64,000 bases of DNA from Streptomyces celluloflavus (GTDB lineage Bacteria > Actinomycetota > Actinomycetes > Streptomycetales > Streptomycetaceae): NCBI GenBank assembly GCA_000720995.1, contig JOEL01000004.1, positions 248,001 through 312,000 on the forward strand, written 5' to 3'. Shown here one piece after another: positions 26,143-35,475 of the stretch (positions are counted from its first letter, which is position 1; each line of letters starts with the position of its first letter). The notes beneath the pieces were generated by a model. The model was not told the DNA's origin. It saw only the letters and a program-made list of their open reading frames with translations, and did not search any database. Made by a program: the position numbers and the translations under genes.

Positions 26143-26295
26143 GAGCTATGAGGGTACGCGGCCCCGTACCGCCCCCGGCCCGCGGGGCAGGGGCGGCACG
26201 GGGCCGGGGGCATGCCGCGGGAAGGGGACGGACGAGGGCGCGCGGGCGGGGTACGGCGGGCCCGCCCCGCGCGGCCGGCGGCCGGATGCGGGCCG

Positions 26296-27594
26296 TCAGT
26301 CCCCGGCCGGTGTGCGCTCGGCGGCGGTGCGCTGGTCGACCTCGCGCCAGAATCCGGCCCGGATCGCATAGCGGTCATGCTCGTCGATCTGGTCGTCCTT
26401 GTGGGCGAGCAGGCCGAACCGGGCGGCGTAGCGGAGCAGTTCGCCGTCGATGCGGTGCGGGATACGCGGGTACTCCACGGAGAGCTGCTGGAGATGCGCC
26501 GTGCCGGAGAGCCGCTCGGTCCAGCGCCGGGCGAAGACCTGGCCGACCTCGAAGGGATCGCCGCTGACGGCCGTGATGTCCTCCTCGCGGTCGGCCCAGC
26601 GCTGCTCGGCGCTGGTCAGCTGGGCGAGGGTCGGCAGGGAGGCGGTCTCGGACGGTTCGCCCGCCGGGCCACCGCGCTCGACCCACCCCTTGTCGGAGGA
26701 CCAGCGCAGGGTGGCGCTGGGCGCGGGCACCTGCTGGCCGCCGGTCGCCGGGGCGGCCGCTCCCGGACCCGCGGCGTGGGTCCGGCTCAGCCCGGCCAGA
26801 TCCTTGGGCGTGGGGACGACCCTGGGGCCGGCGGCGCCGGAGTTCTCGTCCGCCTCGGTGTCGTCGGTGTTCTCGGGACGCGCCGTACCGTTCGCACCGT
26901 TGCGGCGTTCGTGACCGTGGTCGGCGGTGTCCGCCCCGGTGACGGCGGCGGCCGCGGCGGCGACCGCGGACTCCGGCAGCGGCGCGGAGAGGATCGCGGC
27001 GATCTCGGGGCGCGGTACGGGGGGCGGTGCGCAGGGGCCGCCGATCTCCTTGGCGCGTACCGCCCGGGTGATCCAGGCCCGGTCCAGCACCCGCCGTTCG
27101 TCGGCCTCCGCGACCAGGTCCTCGGACTGGTTGTAGTCGCCGTCCGCGGCCTGGACGGCCCACAGGTGGACGGCGACGCCGTGCTCCTTCGCCGACATCA
27201 GACCGGGCAGCAGATCGCCGTCGCCGGTGACGAGGACGATGTCGGAGCAGGCGCGGTTGCGGGCGAGTTCGGTCAGCTCGGCGTGCATGGCGGCGTCCAC
27301 GCCCTTCTGCGCCCAGCGTCCGTCGCTGCGGGTCAGGGCGCCGAGCCGGACGGTGACGCGCGACATGACGCGGAGCCGGCGGTGCTCGGGCTGCGGGACG
27401 CGGTCGGGGGCGCCGTCGAACCAGTAGATCCGCAGCAACGGCCGTTCCGTATCGGCCTCGGCCCGCTGCCGCAGGCCCTGGATGAGGGCGGCGTGATCGA
27501 CGGTGATCCGGGACCGGGCAGGCTCTCCGGCGAGCAGACTCGCGGCGGCGCCGAGCAAATATCCGGCGTCCACCAGGACGACGCAGCGATCCAC
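26296..27594 (-). CDS. NYN (PIN-like) domain protein, predicted RNase
   Basis: A 432-aa protein. The N-terminal 180 residues form an NYN domain: VDRCVVLVDAGYLL with an Asp at residue 9, DIVLVTGDGDLLPGLMSA with two more acids, and a final strand VAVHLWAVQ, the usual metal-binding acids of this nuclease fold. A low-complexity linker (about 215-320, Ala/Pro/Gly/Thr) leads to a C-terminal helical domain (about 335-432) with FARRW, IPHRIDGELLRYAARFG and IRAGFWREVDQR. The latter could be a winged-helix or LOTUS-like RNA-binding module, which is inference. GTG at 27594 follows GAGGGTGG. Confidence 0.85.
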   Translation of the reverse strand: MDRCVVLVDAGYLLGAAASLLAGEPARSRITVDHAALIQGLRQRAEADTERPLLRIYWFDGAPDRVPQPEHRRLRVMSRVTVRLGALTRSDGRWAQKGVDAAMHAELTELARNRACSDIVLVTGDGDLLPGLMSAKEHGVAVHLWAVQAADGDYNQSEDLVAEADERRVLDRAWITRAVRAKEIGGPCAPPPVPRPEIAAILSAPLPESAVAAAAAAVTGADTADHGHERRNGANGTARPENTDDTEADENSGAAGPRVVPTPKDLAGLSRTHAAGPGAAAPATGGQQVPAPSATLRWSSDKGWVERGGPAGEPSETASLPTLAQLTSAEQRWADREEDITAVSGDPFEVGQVFARRWTERLSGTAHLQQLSVEYPRIPHRIDGELLRYAARFGLLAHKDDQIDEHDRYAIRAGFWREVDQRTAAERTPAGD

Positions 27595-27867
27595 GTTCCA
27601 CCCTCTTCCCTGAGGTGCTGAAGTCCGGTCGCCCCCCGGCTCGGCCTGTGGCACGAGTTTCCTTCGGCTTTCCTTGGAGTCTGCCCGACCGTACGGGGGT
27701 TATCTGCCCGAACTCGATCATCGGCGTGGCGGATTCGGCGGGGATCCCGGGTGGTTTGCGTGACCTCCCGCATCACCCACGGTAATTGCCCAAAATGCGG
27801 CGTCTTGTCCGGCGTGTAAGTCTGGTCCCGGCCCCGATCTCAGGATCCCCCCTCAGGAGGCATGATC

Positions 27868-28041
27868 ATGGCCAAGCACAAGAAAGACCGAAATAAGCAG
27901 CAGAAGGCCGGTCCGGCCGAGCGCGGTCACGAGCAGTCCCAGCAATCGTCCCTCGACGCGATATCCCAGCCGCAGCAGTCGGCCCAGGGCACTCCGGCGG
28001 ACGTCGCCCGCAAGCACCAGCGGCGCTTCGGTCACAACTGA
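27868..28041 (+). CDS. 57-aa Gln-rich hydrophilic protein
   Basis: A short protein, MAKHKKDRNKQQKAGPAERG with a Gln/Ser-rich middle (EQSQQSSLDAISQPQQSAQG) and a basic end ADVARKHQRRFGHN. ATG at 27868 has a perfect AGGAGG 7 bases upstream; an ATG two codons earlier is too close to that site. No membrane helix, Cys or Trp is present. The start, length and a 14-bp terminator right after the stop make it a convincing gene. I recognise no function; the composition suggests a disordered protein. Confidence 0.8.
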   Translation: MAKHKKDRNKQQKAGPAERGHEQSQQSSLDAISQPQQSAQGTPADVARKHQRRFGHN

Positions 28042-28060
28042 CGCATCCCACCCACGAGTT

Positions 28061-28091
28061 GAGGGGCGCGCCCGGTGCGGGCGCGCCCCTC
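28061..28091 (+). terminator. Perfect 14-bp terminator hairpin
   Basis: A 14-bp perfect stem (28061-28074 with 28078-28091) with a 3-base loop begins 19 bases after the 57-aa gene. It lacks a U-tract. The following 205 bases to the dnaE stop hold no gene. Confidence 0.8.
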
Positions 28092-28296
28092 GGTCCGGGC
28101 ACCGCGGCCGGCCGTCGGCCGTCCCTCATACGAGTTTCAGTTGCGCTGTACACGCTGTTCGCGCAGGGGGCCGCCGCGCCCCACGGTTGTTACCCGTTCG
28201 GGTACATCACCGCCGTGGCCGGGCGAGGCCACCGCCGCCGGAGCGGGGCCACCCTCGCCGGGGCGCGGGCGGCGTCCGAACCGTCGCCGCCGGGGC

Positions 28297-31200
28297 TCAG
28301 CCCGCCAGGCAGGACGGGCCGAGCAGCACCTTGAGATCGCCGAACAGCGACGGGTCGGGCGTGACCCGGTGCCGGTCCAGCCGGAGCACGGTGGTCTTGC
28401 GGGCCCCCAGGAGCTTGATCCGCACCTCCGTGGAGCCGCGGTGGCTGCTGAGCACCTCACCGAGCTTCTCGACCATCGGCGGGGTGACCTTGACCGTCGG
28501 GATGATGATCGTGACCGGCGCGTTCGCGCCCGCCTCGGAGAGGTCGGGGACCATCATCTCCATCGCGACCAGCCGCGGGATGTCCTCCCGCTTGTCGAGC
28601 CGTCCCTTGACGAACACCACGGTGTCCTCGACAAGTTGGGTCGACACCAGCTGGTAGGTCGCCGGGAAGAACATGCAGTCGATGGAGCCGGCGAGGTCCT
28701 CGACGGTGGCGATGGCCCAGGCGTTGCCCTGTTTGGTCATCTTGCGCTGGAGGCCGGAGATGATGCCGCCGATGGTGACGATGGAGCCGTCCGAGTAGTC
28801 GCCGCCGGTCAGCTGGGCGATGGCCGCGTCCGCCTTGTCGGACAGGACGTGCTCCAGCCCGAAGAGCGGGTGGTCGGAGACGTAGAGGCCGAGCATCTCG
28901 CGCTCCTGGGCGAGGAGGTACGCCTTGTCCCACTCGATGTCCGAGAACTCCACGTCGAGCCCGAAGCCGGGGCCGTCGGAGCCGTCGTCGGAGCCGTCGC
29001 CCATGCCGCCGAAGAGGTCGAACTGCCCCTCGGCCTCCTTGCGCTTGACCTGGACGACGTTGTCGATCATCGACTCGTAGTGCGCCGTCAGCCCCTTGCG
29101 GGTGTGGCCCATCTCGTCGAAGGCACCGGCCTTGATCAGCGATTCGGTGGTGCGCTTGTTGCAGGCGACCGCGTCGACCTTGTCGAGGTAGTCGGGGAAG
29201 GAGGCGTACTTCCCCTTGGACTTGCGGCAGCGGATGATCGAATCGACGACGTTCTGGCCGACGTTGCGGACCGCGGTGAGGCCGAAGAGGATCACATCGT
29301 CGCCCTGGGCGGCGAAGTTCGCCTCCGACTCGTTGACGTTCGGCGGCAGCACCTTGATGCCCATGCGGCGGCATTCGTTCAGATAGACCGCCGACTTGTC
29401 CTTGTCGTCGCGCACCGAGGTGAGCAGTCCGGACATGTACTCGGCCGGGTAGTTGGCCTTCAGATACGCGGTCCAGTAGGTGACCAGGCCGTACGCGGAG
29501 GAGTGCGCCTTGTTGAAGGCGTAGCCGGCGAAGGGGACCAGGACGTCCCACAGGGCCTGGATCGCCGCGTCCGAGAAGCCCTTCTTCTTCGCGCCGGCCT
29601 GGAAGAGCACGAAGTTCTTGTCCAGCTCCTCCTTCTTCTTCTTGCCCATGACGCGGCGCAGCACGTCGGCCTCGCCGAGGGTGTAGCCGGCGACGATCTG
29701 CGCGGCCTTCTGCACCTGCTCCTGGTAGACGATCAGGCCGTGGGTGAGGCCGAGGACCTCCTTGAGCGGCTCCTCCAGCTCCGGGTGGATCGGGGTGATC
29801 TCCTGCTGGCCGTTCTTGCGCAGCGCGTAGTTGGTGTGCGAGTTCATGCCCATCGGGCCCGGCCGGTACAGGGCCGAGACGGCGGAAATGTCCTCGAAGT
29901 TGTCGGGCTTCATCAGCCGCAGCAGCGAGCGCATCGGGCCGCCGTCGAACTGGAAGACACCGAGGGTGTCGCCGCGCTGGAGCAGTTCGTAGGTCTTGGG
30001 GTCGTCCAGCGGGATGGAGAGGAGGTCGAGGTCGACGCCCTTGTTGGCCTTCACCATCTTGACGGCGTCGTCCATGATCGTGAGGTTGCGCAGGCCCAGG
30101 AAGTCCATCTTCAGCAGGCCGAGCGACTCACAGCTGGGGTAGTCCCACTGCGTGATCGTCACGCCGTCGGTGTGCCGCACCCAGACCGGGACGTGGTCGG
30201 TGATGGTCTCGCTGGACATGATCACGCCGGCCGCGTGCACACCCATCTGCCGGACCAGGCCCTCGACGCCCTTGGCGGTGTCGATGACCTTCTTGACGTC
30301 CGGTTCGTTCTCGTACATCCCCCGGATCTCGCCCGCCTCGCTGTAGCGCGGGTGCTTGGGGTCGGTGATGCCGTTGAGGTCGATGCCCTTGCCGAGGACG
30401 TCGGCGGGCATCGCCTTGGTGAGGCGGTCGCCCATCGCGTACGGGTAGCCCAGGACGCGCGCGGAGTCCTTGATGGCGTTCTTGGCCTTGATGGTGCCGT
30501 ACGTGCCGATCATGGCGACCTTGTCGGCGCCGTACTTCTCCGTCACGTACCGGATCACCTCGACGCGCCTGCGCTCGTCGAAGTCGATGTCGACATCGGG
30601 CATGGAGATGCGCTCGGGGTTGAGGAACCGCTCGAAGATCAGCCCGTGCTCGATGGGGTCGAGGTCGGTGATGCCCATGGCGTACGAGACGATCGAGCCG
30701 GCCGCGGAGCCACGGCCGGGGCCGACCGCGATGCCGTTGTTCTTCGCCCACATGATGAAGTCGGCGACCACCAGGAAGTAGCCGGGGAACCCCATCTGGA
30801 TGATGATGTCCATCTCGTACTCGGCCTGCTTCTGGCGGTCCTCGGGGACCCCGTTCGGGAAGCGGCGGGCCATGCCGACCCGGACCTCCTCCTGGAACCA
30901 GGTGACCTCGCTGAACCCCTCGGGCACCTCGAACTTCGGCATCAGGTCGCGCTTGTCGAACCAGCCGTCGTTGTTGATCTGCTGGGCGACCAGGAGGGTG
31001 TTGGCGCACCCCTCCTGCCAGGCGTCGGAGGAGTCGATGGCGTACATCTCGTCCGTCGACTTGAGGTAGTAGCCGGTGCCGTCGAAGCGGAAGCGGTCCG
31101 GGTCGGAGAGGTTCTTGCCGGTCTGGATGCACAGCAGGGCGTCGTGCGCGGTGGACTCGTTCGCGTAGGTGTAGTGCGAGTCGTTGGTGACCAGCGGCGG

Positions 31201-31845
31201 GATGCCGAGCTTCTTGCCGATCTCCAGCAGACCGTCGCGCACCCGGCGCTCGATCTCGATGCCGTGGTCCATCAGCTCCAGGAAGTACCGGCCCTCGCCG
31301 AAGATGTCCTTGTAGTCGGAGGCCGCCTGCACCGCCTCGTCGAACTGGCCGAGCCGCAGCCGGGTCTGCACCTCGCCGGACGGGCAGCCGGTGGAGGCGA
31401 TCAGCCCCTCCGACCACTGGGCGATGGTCTCCTTGTCCATCCGGGGCCACTTCGTCAGCCAGCCCTCGGCGTACGCGTCGGAGGAGAGCCGGAAGAGGTT
31501 GTGCAGACCGGTCCGGTTGGCCGCCCAGATCGTCTTGTGGGTGTAACCACCGGAACCGGAGACGTCGTCGCGCTTCTGGTGCGGCTGGCCCCACTGGATG
31601 CGCCGCTTGTTGCGGCGGGACTCGGGGGCGACATACGCCTCGATGCCGATGATCGGGGTGACGCCCGCCTTTTTCGCCTGGTGGAAGAAGTCGTAGGCGC
31701 CGTGGAGGTTGCCGTGGTCGGTCATCGCGATATGCGACATGCCCATTTCGTTGCACGCGTTGAACATGTCCTTCAGCCGCGCGGCACCGTCCAGCAGCGA
31801 GTACTGGGTATGGACGTGCAGGTGCGTGAAGGGCGGCTTGGCCAC
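28297..31845 (-). CDS. dnaE: DNA polymerase III alpha subunit (DnaE1 type)
   Basis: A 1182-aa replicative polymerase. The N-terminal PHP domain has HLHVHTQYSLLDG and HIAMTDHGNL. The palm catalytic aspartates are in SMPDVDIDFDERR, with SAAGS(I)VSYAMGITD just before. A helix-hairpin-helix, an OB fold and a C-terminal region follow. GTG at 31845 (VAKPPFTHLHVH) is preferred since GGAGG lies 9 bases upstream; the longer open frame has no family match. It is alone, divergent from the DUF2252 gene, with no operon partners. Confidence 0.97.
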   Translation of the reverse strand: MAKPPFTHLHVHTQYSLLDGAARLKDMFNACNEMGMSHIAMTDHGNLHGAYDFFHQAKKAGVTPIIGIEAYVAPESRRNKRRIQWGQPHQKRDDVSGSGGYTHKTIWAANRTGLHNLFRLSSDAYAEGWLTKWPRMDKETIAQWSEGLIASTGCPSGEVQTRLRLGQFDEAVQAASDYKDIFGEGRYFLELMDHGIEIERRVRDGLLEIGKKLGIPPLVTNDSHYTYANESTAHDALLCIQTGKNLSDPDRFRFDGTGYYLKSTDEMYAIDSSDAWQEGCANTLLVAQQINNDGWFDKRDLMPKFEVPEGFSEVTWFQEEVRVGMARRFPNGVPEDRQKQAEYEMDIIIQMGFPGYFLVVADFIMWAKNNGIAVGPGRGSAAGSIVSYAMGITDLDPIEHGLIFERFLNPERISMPDVDIDFDERRRVEVIRYVTEKYGADKVAMIGTYGTIKAKNAIKDSARVLGYPYAMGDRLTKAMPADVLGKGIDLNGITDPKHPRYSEAGEIRGMYENEPDVKKVIDTAKGVEGLVRQMGVHAAGVIMSSETITDHVPVWVRHTDGVTITQWDYPSCESLGLLKMDFLGLRNLTIMDDAVKMVKANKGVDLDLLSIPLDDPKTYELLQRGDTLGVFQFDGGPMRSLLRLMKPDNFEDISAVSALYRPGPMGMNSHTNYALRKNGQQEITPIHPELEEPLKEVLGLTHGLIVYQEQVQKAAQIVAGYTLGEADVLRRVMGKKKKEELDKNFVLFQAGAKKKGFSDAAIQALWDVLVPFAGYAFNKAHSSAYGLVTYWTAYLKANYPAEYMSGLLTSVRDDKDKSAVYLNECRRMGIKVLPPNVNESEANFAAQGDDVILFGLTAVRNVGQNVVDSIIRCRKSKGKYASFPDYLDKVDAVACNKRTTESLIKAGAFDEMGHTRKGLTAHYESMIDNVVQVKRKEAEGQFDLFGGMGDGSDDGSDGPGFGLDVEFSDIEWDKAYLLAQEREMLGLYVSDHPLFGLEHVLSDKADAAIAQLTGGDYSDGSIVTIGGIISGLQRKMTKQGNAWAIATVEDLAGSIDCMFFPATYQLVSTQLVEDTVVFVKGRLDKREDIPRLVAMEMMVPDLSEAGANAPVTIIIPTVKVTPPMVEKLGEVLSSHRGSTEVRIKLLGARKTTVLRLDRHRVTPDPSLFGDLKVLLGPSCLAG

Positions 31846-32175
31846 GGCGGAAGACCTCCGGGAAACGGTCGGCGGGGCACCTCCCAGCGGGGCGGGGGAG
31901 GTGGGTGAGACGGTTTCGAAGTCTACGACTCCCCAGTGACAACCGAGGCGATCCCAAGGCGGCACCGGGGCGACGCCGGAGGGCGCCGGGAGACATCGGA
32001 CCAGCGGCCCGGGAGGGGCACTCCCGCGGGGTCCCGCCCGTTGTCCGTGACGGATCCCGGCGACGGATCCCGGTGATATGTCTCCCCGGCCGGCCTCCGC
32101 GGCCGCTCCGGGGGCCGCGATCCGGCGCCGGTCTCCGCCACCTCTCCGCTGCCGTTCTTCAGGAGGCACTCAGCG
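31846..32175. other. Divergent intergenic region of dnaE and the DUF2252 gene
   Basis: These 330 bases hold no gene that I can support. They contain a TAGACT -10-like hexamer on the minus strand (31920-31925), about 75 bases before the dnaE start. They also contain a 12-base direct repeat, GACGGATCCCGG, at 32049 and 32062 (period 13) upstream of the DUF2252 gene. AGGAGG at 32160-32165 is the ribosome site of the latter. The control of neither gene can be read from this with certainty. Confidence 0.4.
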
Positions 32176-33564
32176 ATGTCGTCCCAGCACGCCCCGGCAC
32201 CGGACGCCGCGCGGCGCGGCGAGCAGATCCTCGCCGTCTTCGACACCGCGTTCGCGGAGCCGCTCGCCGCCGACCCCGCGGCCCTGCGGGGCAGGCTCCG
32301 GAAGATGGCCGCCTCCGCCGCCGACTTCTACCGGGGCACGGCCTGCCTGTTCTACCGCGATCTGGCGGCCGGGGACGGAGCGCGGCGGGACGAGAAGGAG
32401 GGGGCGGCCGGTGTCCCCGCGGCCGTCCCGTACCCCGGCCGGTATCTGGACGAGCGGACCAGCCGGGTGTGGATCCACGGCGATCTGCACGCCGGGGCGT
32501 TCGGCACGTACCTGGACGCCACGGGCCGGCTGGTCTTCCACGCCGACGGCTTCGACGAGGCGTACGTCGGGCCCTTCCTCTGGGACCTCCAGCGGTTCGC
32601 CGCCTCCGTCGCGCTGCTCGGCCACGCCAAGGCGCTCAGCGACGCGCAGATCACCGGCCTGGTGCGGACGTACGCCGCCGCCTACCGCGAGCGGATCCAC
32701 GCGCTGGCCGCCGACGCGAGGCGCCCCGGCCGCGACGAGCTGCCGCCGCTCACCCTCGACACCGCCGAGGGCCCGCTGCTGGACACGCTGCGCGCGGCCC
32801 GTGCGCGCACCCGGGGCGGGCTGCTGGAGACGGTGACGGAGGTCCGCGACTTCGAGCGGCGGTTCTCGGCCGGCGCCGGGACCATCGAGCTGGACGCGGC
32901 CGCGCGCTACAAGGTCCTGGCGGCCTTCGACGGCTATCTGGAGACGCTGCCCGAGTCGAGCCTGGCCCACCCGGACGCGTACCGCGTCAAGGACGTGGTG
33001 GGCCGGCACGGCACCGGCCCGGCCGGAACTCCCTCCTACGACATCCTCCTGGAGGGCGGCAGCGACGCCCTGGAGAGCGATGTGGTGATCTCCCTGCGGC
33101 AGGCGCGGACCCCGGCCGTCGCGCGGCACCTCACCGGCCCCCGGGTCCGCGGCCACTTCCGGCACGAGGGGCACCGCACCGCCGTCGCGCAGCGTGCGCT
33201 GCAGGCGCACGCCGACCCGTGGCTGGGCTGGACCGAGCTGGACGGCGCGGGCCATCTGGTCACCGAGCTCTCCCCGTACGCGGTCGGTCTGGACTGGTCG
33301 GAGCTCGACGACCCGGCGGAGATCTCGGCGGTGGTGGCCGACCTGGGCCGGGTCACGGCGGCCCTGCACGCCGTGCCGGCCGGCGACGGCCACGCGCTGG
33401 TGCCGTTCTCGGCCGAGCGCGCCATCGACGCGGCCATCGCGGCCGACGAGGAGGGCTTCGCCACGGTGCTGGTGGACTTCGCGCACTCCTACGGCGCGCG
33501 TGCCCGCCGCGACCACGAGATCTTCGTGGACCTCTTCCGCGACGGCCGGATCCCCGGCGTGTGA
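32176..33564 (+). CDS. DUF2252 family protein, kinase-like fold
   Basis: A 462-aa member of DUF2252. The diagnostic element is WIHGDLHAGAFGTYL at about residues 95-109, comparable with the H-G-D-x-H-x-x-N/A-F-G loop of aminoglycoside-phosphotransferase-like folds, followed by HADGFDEAYVGPFLWDLQRF. Later parts (DVVGRHGTGPAGTPSYDILLEG and YAVGLDWSEL) also fit. The family has no established reaction; a small-molecule kinase is possible. ATG at 32176 has AGGAGG 10 bases upstream. Confidence 0.88.
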   Translation: MSSQHAPAPDAARRGEQILAVFDTAFAEPLAADPAALRGRLRKMAASAADFYRGTACLFYRDLAAGDGARRDEKEGAAGVPAAVPYPGRYLDERTSRVWIHGDLHAGAFGTYLDATGRLVFHADGFDEAYVGPFLWDLQRFAASVALLGHAKALSDAQITGLVRTYAAAYRERIHALAADARRPGRDELPPLTLDTAEGPLLDTLRAARARTRGGLLETVTEVRDFERRFSAGAGTIELDAAARYKVLAAFDGYLETLPESSLAHPDAYRVKDVVGRHGTGPAGTPSYDILLEGGSDALESDVVISLRQARTPAVARHLTGPRVRGHFRHEGHRTAVAQRALQAHADPWLGWTELDGAGHLVTELSPYAVGLDWSELDDPAEISAVVADLGRVTAALHAVPAGDGHALVPFSAERAIDAAIAADEEGFATVLVDFAHSYGARARRDHEIFVDLFRDGRIPGV

Positions 33565-33574
33565 GGCCGCGCCG

Positions 33575-33617
33575 CTCGGCCGCGCCGGTGTGCCCGGAGC
33601 GCCCCGGCGCGGCCGAG
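33575..33617 (+). terminator. Stem-loop terminator after the DUF2252 gene
   Basis: A 14-bp perfect stem (33575-33588 with 33604-33617), loop 15 bases, begins 10 bases after the stop codon. No U-tract follows. Confidence 0.7.
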
Positions 33618-33712
33618 GCACCGTAGCCGGTCCCACCGGGCGGATTCGCGGGATGTTCCGCCCCGAAGCCCCTTAGGCGGCACTTATCCCGGCCCATGGC
33701 ACACTCGCACCA

Positions 33713-34372
33713 ATGGACATCTCGGCGGCACACCTGCGGGCACTGCGCGCAGCGCTCTTCACGGCGCTGTGCGTGACGCTGTCCTCGGCGTCCCATGTGC
33801 TGCTGTCCCGTATGCCGCTGCCGGTGACCACCGTCGCCGCCCTCTCCCTCGCCGTGTACGCGCTCGCCTACGCACTGGCCGGCCGGGAGCGCGGCTACTG
33901 GCGGATCGCCGCGCTGCTGCTCCCCCTGGAGCTGGCCGCCGACACCGTCTTCAGCATCGGCCAGCACACCTGCTACGGACCGGCCGGCGGCCCGGTCACC
34001 GGCGCGCTGCGCTCGCTGGGCGTGGATCTGCTCTGCGGCGGCGGCTCGGTCGGCTCCCCGCTGACCCAGCTGTCCGGGAACGACGCCGCACCCGCCTCGA
34101 CCTGGCTGCTGCTGCTCGTGGCGCATCTGCTCATCGGGCTGCTGGCGGCCGCCTGGCTGCGCCGCGGCGAGGCCGCGCTGGCGCAGCTGCTGGGCGCGGT
34201 GGCCGGTTTCGCCTTCCGGCCGCTGCTGATCGCCGTCGCGGTCGTCGGCCGGGCGCTCGCCCCGCGCCGCCCGGTGCCCGCTCCCGTGGGGGCCGTTCCG
34301 GCCACCGGCACCGCCCCCCTGCTCGTGCACTGTGTCGTGCGCCGTGGACCGCCCTGCGCGCTCGCTGCCTGA
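33713..34372 (+). CDS. Conserved-Cys multi-pass membrane protein, copy 1 of the duplicated module
   Basis: A 219-aa protein with four clear membrane helices (about residues 11-31, 38-57, 64-83 and 130-149). By the positive-inside rule (RERGYWR and WLRRGE inside), the loop of residues 84-129 is outside the cell. It holds C87 in GQHTCYGPAGGPVT and C108 in VDLLCGGG. C20 (FTALCVTLS) and C207 (VHCVVRRGPP) are also kept in copy 2 at 35476. No family is recognised; paired extracytoplasmic Cys beside a DsbA-like gene suggest a thiol-oxidoreductase partner. No ribosome site; CACACT lies 7 bases before the ATG. Confidence 0.8.
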   Translation: MDISAAHLRALRAALFTALCVTLSSASHVLLSRMPLPVTTVAALSLAVYALAYALAGRERGYWRIAALLLPLELAADTVFSIGQHTCYGPAGGPVTGALRSLGVDLLCGGGSVGSPLTQLSGNDAAPASTWLLLLVAHLLIGLLAAAWLRRGEAALAQLLGAVAGFAFRPLLIAVAVVGRALAPRRPVPAPVGAVPATGTAPLLVHCVVRRGPPCALAA

Positions 34373-34479
34373 GGCCCCGGCCCGCGCAGCGCGCGTACGC
34401 ACGCACCCGTAAGGCGCGCGTACGCCTCCCGACAGCACGCACCCCCTTCCCACGGATTTCCCACGGAGCAGGTACAGCC

Positions 34480-35322
34480 ATGAGCAACCGCAACAACCAG
34501 GCCAACAAGCAGGCAGCGCGCGAGCGGCTGCGCGCCGAGCGCGAGCGGCAGGCGAAGAAGGACCGGACCCGTCGGCAGCTGACGGTCGGCGGCGCGATCG
34601 TCGCGGTCCTCGCGATAGCCGGCGGTATCGGCGTGGCGGTCGCCAACTCGGGCGACGACAGCTCCGGCGGCAGCGGCGACGCCTGGGCGAAGGCCGCGAA
34701 GGCCACGCTCGTCAAGCCCGCCAACACCGCCGGTGACAAGGGCACCGAGGTCGTCATCGGCAAGGCGGACGCCAAGAACACCCTGGAGGTCTTCGAGGAC
34801 CCGCGCTGCCCCGGCTGCGCCAACTTCGAGCAGAACGTCGGGGAGCAGATCCAGAAGGACGTCAAGGACGGCAAGTACAAGGCGTCCTTCCACGTGGGCA
34901 CCTTCCTGGACGGCATGCTCAAGGGCACCGGTTCCAAGGACGCGCTGAGCGCGCTGGGTGCCTCGCTCAACGTCGGCCCGGACGCCTTCCTGAAGTACAA
35001 GGAGGCGCTGTACTCGAAGGAGTACCACCCGGAGGAGACCGGCCCGGACAAGTTCGCCGACAACAGCTACCTGCTCAAGGTCGCCGACACCGTCCCGGCC
35101 CTCAAGGGCAACGCCGCCTTCCAGAAGGCCGTCAAGGACGGTACGTACGACCGGTGGGCGCTGGAGATATCCGACGCGTTCAACGCGGTCAAGGACGTCA
35201 CCAGCACCCCGACGATCAAGATGAACGGCACGGTGCTGGGCACCGACGGCGAACGGGGCAAGGTCGCCCCGGCCACGCTGGACGCCTTCAACTCGATGGT
35301 CGACAAGGCCCTGAAGTCCTGA
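34480..35322 (+). CDS. Membrane-anchored DsbA-like protein, copy 1 of the duplicated module
   Basis: A 280-aa protein: a basic cytoplasmic tail (MSNRNNQANKQAARERLRAE), one membrane helix at about 35-55, a short linker, then an exported thioredoxin domain. The active site is C110-P-G-C113 (FEDPRCPGCANFE) and the cis-Pro loop is TSTPTIKMNG near residue 247. It should act on disulfides of secreted proteins. It begins 107 bases after the membrane-protein gene of the module, in the same direction. The first 66 bases are identical to those of copy 2. A 12-bp terminator follows the stop. Confidence 0.9.
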   Translation: MSNRNNQANKQAARERLRAERERQAKKDRTRRQLTVGGAIVAVLAIAGGIGVAVANSGDDSSGGSGDAWAKAAKATLVKPANTAGDKGTEVVIGKADAKNTLEVFEDPRCPGCANFEQNVGEQIQKDVKDGKYKASFHVGTFLDGMLKGTGSKDALSALGASLNVGPDAFLKYKEALYSKEYHPEETGPDKFADNSYLLKVADTVPALKGNAAFQKAVKDGTYDRWALEISDAFNAVKDVTSTPTIKMNGTVLGTDGERGKVAPATLDAFNSMVDKALKS

Positions 35323-35328
35323 CCCCCC

Positions 35329-35357
35329 GCCGTGCCCGGCCGGCCGCCGGGCACGGC
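35329..35357 (+). terminator. Stem-loop between the two module copies
   Basis: A 12-bp perfect stem (35329-35340 with 35346-35357), loop of 5, starts 6 bases after the copy 1 DsbA-like stop. It suggests that each module copy is its own transcription unit. Confidence 0.7.
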
Positions 35358-35475
35358 TGACCGCGGCATTCCCGGCCGGCGTGCGATCCGCGCGCCGGCC
35401 GATGCCAAATCTTGACCCGGCCTTCCGTCGTGTTCATGGCAGACTCCCGGCATGCAGGGGACGGGAGTGCGCCCG

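Noticed and set aside
28075-31908. A 1277-codon open frame on the plus strand across dnaE
   Set aside because: It mirrors dnaE codon structure; high G/C third positions keep antisense frames open. The product is Val/Gly/Asp/Arg-rich with no domain, while dnaE is certain.
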